From Bacillota bacterium (GTDB lineage Bacteria; Bacillota; Clostridia; Oscillospirales; Ruminococcaceae): a DNA stretch of 8,410 nt. Every line of letters starts with the position of its first letter. Position 1 is the stretch's first letter. Both the position numbers and the translations under genes were made by a program. Where the stretch lies: contig JAEWZG010000011.1 of NCBI GenBank assembly GCA_023395435.1, positions 1 to 8,410 of the forward strand. Direction: 5' to 3'. Below, in pieces: positions 1 to 5,794 of this stretch. The notes beneath the pieces are model-generated. The model worked only from the letters and a program-made list of their open reading frames with translations. It searched no databases and had not been told where the DNA came from.

Positions 1-401
1 TTAAGAAAAATAAAAAAGGTTTTACATTGGTAGAAATCATTGTAGTACTAGTAATTTTAGCAATCCTTGCTGCTGCAGCAATCCCAACAATGCTTGGATT
101 TGTTGATGACGCAAAGGGAAAGGCTGAAGTAGCAAATGCTCGTGCAGCATATGTTGCAGCTCAGACAATTGCAACAGAACAGTCCGCTCTTGGCACTGCC
201 GATGCTGCTATTGTTACAGCAATAACAGCTGATACAGGCAAAGCTAAGATATGCGAATTGACTGGTATTGCTTCTACTGAATTTACAAGTGCAACACCTG
301 ATGTTGAAAATGGTAAGGTAAAATCACTTATATATGTAGGTAAAACTCATACTGTTACTATCACAGCAGGAAAAGAAGCGACAGTAGAGAAGAATAGCTA
401 A
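1..401 (+). CDS. pilA: Major type IV pilin (PilA/GspG-like), 5' end cut off by the window
   Basis: Likely the main structural subunit of the pilus fibre. Reading from base 3, the protein shows a class III leader of basic residues ending in KKNKKG, then the cleavage site G|FTLVE (Gly codon at 18-20) and a hydrophobic helix of about 20 residues running to AAAAIPTM. Glu at mature position 5 is present, as needed for subunit assembly. The start codon lies just upstream of base 1; the TTG at 27 is an internal Leu codon. The mature protein is about 126 residues: an Ala-rich amphipathic helix (AEVANARAAYVAAQ), then a small C-terminal part with a single Cys, so no disulfide loop of the Neisseria or Pseudomonas kind. 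Hand count gives 28 G+C in 60 bases at 61-120, richer than most of the cluster, which fits codon adaptation of an abundant protein. Its first place ahead of a hairpin also suggests it is the most expressed gene. A T2SS pseudopilin is the alternative, less likely beside pilM/N/O-like genes. Confidence 0.88.
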   Translation, partial: KKNKKGFTLVEIIVVLVILAILAAAAIPTMLGFVDDAKGKAEVANARAAYVAAQTIATEQSALGTADAAIVTAITADTGKAKICELTGIASTEFTSATPDVENGKVKSLIYVGKTHTVTITAGKEATVEKNS

Positions 402-423
402 GATACATAGCAAACAATAATTT

Positions 424-457
424 TTAAAGGCTCTTATTTTCTGATAAGAGCCTTTAA
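424..457 (+). terminator. Hairpin between pilin and prepilin peptidase genes; attenuator or partial terminator
   Basis: The 12-base arm AAAGGCTCTTAT (426-437) pairs perfectly with ATAAGAGCCTTT (444-455) around a 6-base loop; two further T-A pairs extend it to 424-457. It lies 24 bases after the pilin stop codon. The downstream T stretch is short and broken (TTTAATT), so complete termination is doubtful. The most natural reading is partial termination or 3'-end protection of an abundant pilin message, with read-through into the machinery genes, for which I see no convincing separate promoter. Confidence 0.65.
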
Positions 458-468
458 TTAAAATAGAC

Positions 469-474
469 AAGAGG
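469..474 (+). promoter_or_regulatory. Ribosome binding site that sets the prepilin peptidase start
   Basis: AAGAGG lies 9 bases before the ATG at 484. A TTG at 475 in the same frame abuts this site directly and would leave no spacer, so the ATG is preferred. Confidence 0.7.
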
Positions 475-483
475 TTGACGGCA

Positions 484-1242
484 ATGTTATATTTAACATA
501 TTTTATTTTATATGCCTTTGTTTTCGTATTTGGTAGTTGTATAGGTAGCTTTCTGAATGTAGTTATTTATCGTATGCCAAATAAAATTTCAATAGCAGAT
601 GGACGATCTTTTTGCCCGAACTGTAAGAGCTTTATTAAGAATTATGACCTTATTCCGATAGTAAGCTTTTTTGTTTTAAAAAGAAAATGCAGAAACTGCG
701 GGCAGAAAATTTCGTGGCGATATCCTCTTGTTGAAGCTTTTGTTGGATTTGTTGCGGTAATTATTTTTATACGTTATTATTTTACAGCAAAGGCTTTATT
801 GGCTTTTGCTTTTTGTGCTGTTTTGGTGGCAGTATCATTTATTGAATATGATAAAAACAAAGTTCCACTATCTCTTATAATCACATTGCTTCCTTTATCG
901 GCATTATCATATTTTGTCTTTGACAACTTTTCATTAATCAGCAGAATTATCGGTATTATTGTAATCATATTTCCTTTTATTGCTATAAAGTTGTTTACAA
1001 AGAATTTTATAAGTTATGAAGCTATAGCAATAATGTCATTATGCGGATTTTTTGTTGGATATAAGCTTATAATTATATCTTTAATTATTGGAGCTATAAT
1101 TCAAGCAGTCAATTTATTAATAAATAAGAGTTATAATAAAATAAAACATTATAATTTAGGAGCTTTTTGTGCTGGATTTTTAACAGCACTTCTAACTTAT
1201 CAATATATTATTGACTTTTTGAAATGTATTTTCAGAAATTAA
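484..1242 (+). CDS. pilD: Prepilin peptidase (A24 family, PilD-like) with altered catalytic residues
   Basis: Family role: a polytopic membrane enzyme that cuts the class III leader after Gly and N-methylates the new N-terminus of pilins. The 252-residue protein opens with a membrane segment and the motif GSCIGSFLNVVIYRMP (17-32). It then has the zinc-binding cytoplasmic loop of the N-terminal methyltransferase-associated domain, with Cys44/Cys47 (CPNC) and Cys69/Cys72 (CRNC), followed by WRYPLVEAFVG. The rest is a run of membrane segments as in the peptidase domain. What is odd: the usual FIDxDxxxLPD reads SFIEYDKNKVPL, so the first catalytic Asp is Glu121. The usual GxGDxKL reads SYEAIA; ungapped against the following GFFVG, the second Asp is Ala180 with Glu179 one residue earlier. 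The C-terminal PFGPF-like motif is also weak (NLGAFCAG). Fold and family are secure. Catalytic activity is in doubt, and the enzyme may keep only methyltransferase or scaffold function, or use Glu. Confidence 0.85.
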   Translation: MLYLTYFILYAFVFVFGSCIGSFLNVVIYRMPNKISIADGRSFCPNCKSFIKNYDLIPIVSFFVLKRKCRNCGQKISWRYPLVEAFVGFVAVIIFIRYYFTAKALLAFAFCAVLVAVSFIEYDKNKVPLSLIITLLPLSALSYFVFDNFSLISRIIGIIVIIFPFIAIKLFTKNFISYEAIAIMSLCGFFVGYKLIIISLIIGAIIQAVNLLINKSYNKIKHYNLGAFCAGFLTALLTYQYIIDFLKCIFRN

Positions 1243-1257
1243 TAAAGGAGTTTTAAC

Positions 1258-2445
1258 ATGCCGGTATTTAAATATACTGCCATAGATATGGATAATAAGC
1301 CTGTTAAAGGACAGGCTTCTGTAATAAGTGCAGATCAATTGTTGCAAAATCTGCGCTCAAAGCAGCTTATGCTTCTTAAATATAGAATTGTTGAAGAAGA
1401 AAAGAAATCTATCCATAAATTCAAGTCGAACGAAGTTGCTGATTTTTCACAGGAGCTTTCCACAATGCTGTCAGCTGGTATTTCAATAATTCACGCTCTT
1501 GATATTATGCTAAGAAGAGATATAAAAGAAAAAGTCAGACAGGTATATATTAGTGTTTATAATGACATCAGCAATGGAATGACACTGTCTGAAGCACTTG
1601 AGAATCAAGGAAATGCTTTTCCAACACTATTTATCAATATGTATCGTACAGGTGAAGAGAGTGGTACTCTTGATGTAGTAGCAGGTAAAATGGCAACACA
1701 TTATACAAAAGAACATAGACTTAATAATAAAATTAAATCTGCCACTCTATATCCAAAAATTCTGCTTGGATTAATGCTTGTTGTTGTAATCATTATCTTT
1801 ACAGTTATTCTTCCACAGTTCTTAAAGCTGTTTGAAGATATAAAGTTACCACTTGTTACACGAATAGTAATTGGTTTAAGTAATATTATAATACACTACT
1901 GGTTATTTCTTATTATTGGGATTTTATCAATAATTCTTCTTGTTTCATATATAAAAAAAATGCCTCACGTCAGGTATTCACTTGACAAAATGAAGCTTAA
2001 AGTACCAAAAATAGGAAAACTTAAGAAGATTATTTATACAGCACGTTTTTCAAGAACTTTAAGCTCATTATATTCAAGCGGACTTTCAATGGTAAAAGCC
2101 TTGAATATATGCTCAACAACTATAGGTAATTCATATATTGAAAGTCAGTTTCAAAATGCAATCGATAAAGTTAGAAACGGCGAGTCTCTTTCATCGGCAA
2201 TTCAAGAAATTGACGGTTTTGATATAAAGCTTTCGCTTTCAATCCTCGTCGGACAGGAATCAGGTCAGCTTGATAAAATGCTTGACACAGTATCAGACTC
2301 ATTTGATTATGAAGCAGAACAGGCAACAACAAAGCTATTGACTTTTTTAGAGCCAATGTTAATTATCTTTATGGCAGTAATAGTTGGATTTATCGCATTG
2401 TCAGTCCTTCTACCTATTATATCACTTTATCAGAATGTTAAATAA
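1258..2445 (+). CDS. pilC: PilC, type IV pilus inner-membrane platform protein (T2SS F family)
   Basis: PilC is the membrane platform that PilB docks on and that is thought to feed pilin subunits into the growing fibre. The 395-residue length is normal for the family. The N-terminus MPVFKYTAIDMDNKPVKGQ is the typical PilC/GspF opening. Two T2SSF repeats are visible, about residues 60-185 and 262-385; each carries the family signature (RTGEESGTLD at 130-139 and VGQESGQLD at 331-339). Membrane segments lie near 168-188, 207-230 and 364-390, giving the usual three-span layout. AAAGGAG at 1244-1250 precedes the ATG by 7 bases. The gene starts 15 bases after the peptidase stop. No key residue appears missing, so it is probably functional. 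Confidence 0.95.
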   Translation: MPVFKYTAIDMDNKPVKGQASVISADQLLQNLRSKQLMLLKYRIVEEEKKSIHKFKSNEVADFSQELSTMLSAGISIIHALDIMLRRDIKEKVRQVYISVYNDISNGMTLSEALENQGNAFPTLFINMYRTGEESGTLDVVAGKMATHYTKEHRLNNKIKSATLYPKILLGLMLVVVIIIFTVILPQFLKLFEDIKLPLVTRIVIGLSNIIIHYWLFLIIGILSIILLVSYIKKMPHVRYSLDKMKLKVPKIGKLKKIIYTARFSRTLSSLYSSGLSMVKALNICSTTIGNSYIESQFQNAIDKVRNGESLSSAIQEIDGFDIKLSLSILVGQESGQLDKMLDTVSDSFDYEAEQATTKLLTFLEPMLIIFMAVIVGFIALSVLLPIISLYQNVK

Positions 2446-2455
2446 GGAGACTTAT

Positions 2456-3355
2456 ATGGAAACAACAATATGCTTTTTAAATGATAAGATTATTGCGTTA
2501 TCCGGAAAAGCAACAAATAAAAATGTTTTTGTGAATGCATATAAAATTTATGAATTAAGTGAAGGTTCAATTATCAATGGAGTAATTACGGACGCTTATA
2601 GTATTAAAGATGTTTTAAAGAGTATTAAAAGTGATAAAAGCCTTTTTGTCAAAGGGAAGATTCATGTAGTAATTGATAGCAGTCTTATATATATCAAGCC
2701 TGCATCATTTCCATTATCATCTGCCTCAAAGATGAATGTTTTTGTTGAGGGTGAATTTGTTGGAATTGATAAGTCGAATGAAGAATATCTGTTTGACTAT
2801 TCTATAATCAAATGGGGTGCAAAAAAAGCTCCCACTATAACTTGCTATGCAGTTGAAAGAAGCTTACTGAAAGCATTTATGGAGCTTTTTGAAGAGGAAA
2901 AGATACAAATCAATTCAATAAATATTAGTACAAACTGCATTTCAAAGCTTACTTCAAAGCTAACCGTACTTGACAATAAAACATACGTTATTGCAAATAT
3001 TGATAAGAACAATATCTCGTTGCTACTCTATGTAAACAACACCTTTTATTATTCAACAAGAGCAAGGCTTTTGAATGACTATGCAACGGATGGCTTTTTT
3101 CAGGAAATTGCATCAAATATCTCATCAATTATTCAATTTAATAAATCACAGAGAAATGGCTTTGATATACAGAATGTTTATCTTTGCGGAATGAGTGATG
3201 TTGAGAATATGAGTTGTACTGGATATATAAATGACCTTGGCATTGAAAATAGTTCAACAATAATATTTAATAGCTTTATTAATTACAGTAATAAAATCAA
3301 ATCCTTTAATGTTACCGATCTTCTCATAAATATCGGTTGCTTGATAAGAAAGTGA
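2456..3355 (+). CDS. pilM: PilM-like actin-fold pilus assembly protein, divergent
   Basis: PilM is a cytoplasmic actin/FtsA-fold protein that binds the N-terminal tail of PilN and links the ATPase and platform to the alignment subcomplex. The 299-residue protein is short for the family (about 350). Support comes from position just before PilN- and PilO-like genes, the segment IINGVITD (39-46), a beta strand with Asp183 (VIANIDKNNISLLLY, 178-192) where the phosphate-2 loop belongs, VYLCGMSD (241-248) at the adenosine loop position, and the C-terminal INIGCLIR (291-298), which recalls the GLALR ending of PilM. The N-terminal phosphate-1 loop, usually GxDIG, reads CFLNDK, and glycines are lost in the other two loops, so nucleotide binding may be weak or absent. 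The ATG at 2456 is chosen over longer in-frame starts that would overlap pilC because AAGGAG (2444-2449) sits 6 bases before it. Confidence 0.72.
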   Translation: METTICFLNDKIIALSGKATNKNVFVNAYKIYELSEGSIINGVITDAYSIKDVLKSIKSDKSLFVKGKIHVVIDSSLIYIKPASFPLSSASKMNVFVEGEFVGIDKSNEEYLFDYSIIKWGAKKAPTITCYAVERSLLKAFMELFEEEKIQINSINISTNCISKLTSKLTVLDNKTYVIANIDKNNISLLLYVNNTFYYSTRARLLNDYATDGFFQEIASNISSIIQFNKSQRNGFDIQNVYLCGMSDVENMSCTGYINDLGIENSSTIIFNSFINYSNKIKSFNVTDLLINIGCLIRK

Positions 3356-3366
3356 GGTAATAAGAG

Positions 3367-3978
3367 ATGGCAAACTCAATCAGCAAGGATATAAATCTTT
3401 TATTGCCTTATAGTAGGAAACCAAAGAAACAGGAAAAGAAAAAGAAAAATTTCGGCAAGGTGCTATTCCTTATTATATTAATTGTAGCACTCGGTTCTGT
3501 TTATGCAATGTATTTGTTTAAAATCAATGAACTTAATAATGATATTGATAAAGCAAATGCTTATATGAATAACCCTTCAAATGTCGAAAGCTTTGACAAG
3601 TCCAATGAATACTTTAATAGCCTTTCAGCAATTAATATTCTCAACAATCAGCTTAAATCAGAATACTCAAATAAAGAAAACACAGAACAGCTAAATAAAG
3701 AAATTTTCGATAAAGTGTATTCTGTTCAATCTGCTGACGTCGTTATAAACAGCATTATGTATGTTAAGAAAGATAACAGCCTTATGCTTGATTTAAGTGT
3801 TAAAAACGAACTCAATGTAAATAACACAATAAAGAAGCTTCAGTATACTGGGGTTTTTAAAATTGTTTCATATTCAGGTTATCAATATTCTTCTGAAAAA
3901 GGAGGATTTACATTCAGAGCAAACTGTATATTAAATGCACCTGAAAATGACACGAAGGAGGGGAATTCAAATGAATAA
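3367..3978 (+). CDS. pilN: PilN-like bitopic alignment protein
   Basis: PilN is a single-pass inner-membrane protein whose cytoplasmic tail binds PilM and whose outer part pairs with PilO. The 203-residue product shows the signature INLLLPY at residues 9-15, close to the INLLP motif that PilN inserts into PilM. A very basic stretch follows (KKQEKKKK, 20-27), then one membrane segment at about 31-51, a helical probably coiled-coil stretch (about 52-120), and a small C-terminal alpha/beta region as expected. GAGG at 3354-3357, overlapping the preceding stop codon, lies 9 bases before the ATG. The last 8 bases overlap the next gene. Overall identity to well-studied PilN proteins looks low; the call rests on the motif, topology and gene order. 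Confidence 0.78.
   Translation: MANSISKDINLLLPYSRKPKKQEKKKKNFGKVLFLIILIVALGSVYAMYLFKINELNNDIDKANAYMNNPSNVESFDKSNEYFNSLSAINILNNQLKSEYSNKENTEQLNKEIFDKVYSVQSADVVINSIMYVKKDNSLMLDLSVKNELNVNNTIKKLQYTGVFKIVSYSGYQYSSEKGGFTFRANCILNAPENDTKEGNSNE
3955..3961 (+). promoter_or_regulatory. Strong ribosome binding site inside pilN-like gene, setting the pilO-like start
   Basis: AAGGAGG lies within the last codons of the upstream gene, 9 bases before the ATG at 3971. It favours this start over an in-frame ATG at 3935 and implies coupled translation of the two genes, whose reading frames overlap by 8 bases. Confidence 0.75.
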
Positions 3979-4552
3979 TTTATCTAAGAGAGAAAAAAAT
4001 CTTATATTTATTATGATTTGTGTAGTAATCTGCTTTGTAATTGGATATCTTTTGATTCTTCCTTCAAAAAAGAAGTATGACAAATTATATGACCAAAAGG
4101 GTGTAACAATTATTGAAAAGCAGAACTTTGCAAATAAAATAATAGATACAGATAAATGGGAAAAACAGCTTATTGATGCTGAAAGCACAAATTTGAAATT
4201 ATCTGAGCATTTTTATAAGATAATGAATAATGATGAGATAGATAAGATTTTTACAACCTACGCTATAAATAACTCTGTAAAAATCAAAGCACTTGAAATT
4301 TCAGAACATGTAGAGAAAGATATACAGAATACTTTATCAGACACCCCAGAAGATGAAACATCTATAGAAGATAAATCAGCCTTTAAAAAAGTTGATGTTT
4401 CTTTAAAAGTTACTGGGAGCAATGCAAATATTATTGCGCTGATTGCTAATATTGAAAATGATGATAAATCAATGCTGCAGAATTTTACGATTCAGAAGTC
4501 CAATGAAGAATATTCAGGAGATATTTCAATTCGTTTAAATATGTTAAAATAA
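3971..4552 (+). CDS. pilO: PilO-like bitopic alignment protein
   Basis: PilO is the partner of PilN in the inner-membrane alignment subcomplex. The 193-residue protein has a short cytoplasmic tail (MNNLSKREKN), one membrane segment (about 11-30, ending GYLLILPSKKKYDKL), a charged helical stretch, and a C-terminal region with an alternating strand pattern (VDVSLKVTGSNANIIALI) that resembles the ferredoxin-like domain of PilO; such domains often use the same 'inhibit/measure' helix phrase seen here as NIIALIANIEND. Topology, size and position directly after the PilN-like gene support the call. No PilP-like lipoprotein follows, as expected in a cell without an outer membrane. Sequence similarity alone would not identify it confidently. 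Confidence 0.72.
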   Translation: MNNLSKREKNLIFIMICVVICFVIGYLLILPSKKKYDKLYDQKGVTIIEKQNFANKIIDTDKWEKQLIDAESTNLKLSEHFYKIMNNDEIDKIFTTYAINNSVKIKALEISEHVEKDIQNTLSDTPEDETSIEDKSAFKKVDVSLKVTGSNANIIALIANIENDDKSMLQNFTIQKSNEEYSGDISIRLNMLK

Positions 4553-4562
4553 CAGGTGCATT

Positions 4563-5015
4563 ATGAAGAATAAAAAAGGTTCTGTGCTAATATGGGCTAT
4601 TGTAGTAATACTAATTTTCTCGGTCTTTACAGCGGCAGGGTTAACAATAGCATATACAATGAACTCCAGAAGTGTAAAAAAAAATACTGAACGTCAATTA
4701 TACCTTTCAGCAAGAAGTGCAACAACAACAGTAGCTAATGAGATCACTTCTTCAAAAGGAACAGTTCTTATTAATGAAATAATTAATAAAAAGCCTAGTA
4801 TACTTTCAGTTAATGATTTTTTCCCTTCTGATATGAATATGGGAAAATGCATAGTTCAGGTAAAATGCAATACTGCGGGAACCCAAATTATCGTTTCTTC
4901 AATAGCAAGTAAAGATGATTTTACTAAAACAGTATCTGCAGTAATAACTAAAGATGATTCTGGTAAATGGATTATCTCAAAATATGATAACAAGAGTATA
5001 AACGAATTAAGATAA
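4563..5015 (+). CDS. Minor prepilin, PilX/GspK-like (no Glu at position 5)
   Basis: The 150-residue protein starts MKNKKG|SVLIW, a short basic class III leader and Gly cleavage site followed by a hydrophobic helix (about 7-31). Mature position 5 is Trp11 rather than Glu; lack of Glu5 is characteristic of tip pseudopilins such as GspK. The segment RQLYLSARSATTTVANE (44-60) matches the PilX/GspK habit of a polar helix with aligned Ala residues straight after the membrane segment. The remainder is small, with Cys96 and Cys102 close together and possibly able to form a disulfide. A weak site AGGTG (4554-4558) precedes the ATG, which lies 10 bases after the previous stop. Likely a priming or tip subunit of the pilus; the exact counterpart is uncertain. 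Confidence 0.75.
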   Translation: MKNKKGSVLIWAIVVILIFSVFTAAGLTIAYTMNSRSVKKNTERQLYLSARSATTTVANEITSSKGTVLINEIINKKPSILSVNDFFPSDMNMGKCIVQVKCNTAGTQIIVSSIASKDDFTKTVSAVITKDDSGKWIISKYDNKSINELR

Positions 5016-5028
5016 GAAGGAGGTTAAT

Positions 5029-5781
5029 ATGAAAAGAATGCAAAAAAATCATCAAGGTTCAACACTTGTTGAATGTATTGCTGCTTTTGCAATTTTTTCT
5101 GTTGCCTCATTTATCCTTATGACTGGCTTCCTTGCAATAGGAAATATAGTTTCAAGATCAATTGAACTTAAAAATAATACAAATAATATAATAAATACTT
5201 TGGAAACATCAAAACAGGAAAATGGAATTACTATAACAGAAACCGAGGTGCGCGAGATTTCTTTTACACTTGGCAATGTTAATTATTCAAGTAAGGGTAT
5301 ATACAAATTAGCATCGGGCGGTGAGCAGAAGCTCATTGAGTTTGTGCCACAGATAACAGATGCACCATCTAATTTAATCCCTGATACCGACAAACCAGTG
5401 AACGGAAAATGGCCGGAGTACGAAGATTTTGAGAATCAGTGGAGCGTAGTTAATATTCCAAAAGGGACAACCCTTGTATATGATGGAGTGTATTATATAG
5501 CTGCACAGAATCTTGATATTTATCCAAGAGGCTCAATACCAAGTGAAGGCTGGTGGACTCAGAATAACAATCTTGTTCCGATTTCAAACCGACCTGTGAT
5601 TAACTGGAATGGTGGCTCTCAGGTTGATTTTTATAATCTCACAGGGGGAAGAATCAATAAAGGCGATAAGGTCTTATGGAACGGGAATTATTATGTATTC
5701 ACAATAGCAAATCAAACCTGGGCGGATCCACCAAACTTAAGTCAACGTAACTGGGCGTTAATTAAATATCCTCTTATGTAA
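5029..5781 (+). CDS. Minor prepilin with two C-terminal carbohydrate-binding-like modules
   Basis: The 250-residue protein has the leader MKRMQKNHQG, cleavage site G|STLVE with Glu15 at mature position 5, and a hydrophobic helix (about 12-37), as in PilV/PilI-type minor pilins. A short pilin body (about 38-108) leads through a Pro/Asp-rich linker (PQITDAPSNLIPDTDKP, 107-123) into a Trp- and Tyr-rich region. It contains two related units: W138 ... KGTTLVYDGVYYIAA (145-159) ... P171 ... W175-W176, and W193 ... KGDKVLWNGNYYVF (211-224) ... P234-P235 ... W242. The pattern G-D-x-V-x-Y/W-x-G-x-Y-Y with a closing Pro and Trp is that of small chitin/cellulose-binding modules of CBM family 5/12. Inferred role: surface-exposed adhesive subunit binding polysaccharide, probably near the pilus tip. 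AAGGAGG (5017-5023) sits 5 bases before the ATG, favouring it over the ATG at 5038. Confidence 0.82.
   Translation: MKRMQKNHQGSTLVECIAAFAIFSVASFILMTGFLAIGNIVSRSIELKNNTNNIINTLETSKQENGITITETEVREISFTLGNVNYSSKGIYKLASGGEQKLIEFVPQITDAPSNLIPDTDKPVNGKWPEYEDFENQWSVVNIPKGTTLVYDGVYYIAAQNLDIYPRGSIPSEGWWTQNNNLVPISNRPVINWNGGSQVDFYNLTGGRINKGDKVLWNGNYYVFTIANQTWADPPNLSQRNWALIKYPLM
5434..5568 (+). other. Carbohydrate-binding-like module A (residues 136-180 of the minor prepilin)
   Basis: This unit has Trp138, the core KGTTLVYDGVYYIAAQ and a closing Pro171 with Trp175-Trp176. The core aligns by eye with the 'GD-V-Y-NG-x-YxA' strand pair of CBM5/12 modules, and its WW recalls the aromatic platform of chitin-binding members. 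Assignment is by pattern only. Confidence 0.5.
5596..5769 (+). other. Carbohydrate-binding-like module B (residues 190-247 of the minor prepilin)
   Basis: This unit has Trp193, the core NKGDKVLWNGNYYVF, then PP at 234-235 and Trp242 near the C-terminus. It is the clearer of the two copies, since it keeps the full KGDxVxWNGxYY pattern and the closing Pro...Trp pair. The protein ends 3 residues after it. Confidence 0.57.
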
Positions 5782-5794
5782 AGGAAGTGAGAAA

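Noticed and set aside
27..29. TTG as the start of the pilin gene
   Set aside because: The frame is open back to base 3 and encodes the leader KKNKKGF, so this TTG is the Leu codon at mature position 3; the true start lies outside the window.
475..505. TTGACG as a -35 box for a promoter of the peptidase gene
   Set aside because: Its -10 would fall around 498-503, inside the coding sequence and downstream of the well-supported ATG at 484.
777..968. Open frames on the minus strand (777-968, 2171-2356, 3967-4188, 5052-5276, 5758-5943, 6713-6934)
   Set aside because: All lie within well-supported + strand genes, have no recognisable domains and look like chance frames opposite real coding sequence.
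3935..3978. Overlap of the PilN- and PilO-like frames as a frameshift or fusion
   Set aside because: Both proteins have complete topology of their own and the second has a strong AAGGAGG site 9 bases before its ATG; this is ordinary translational coupling.
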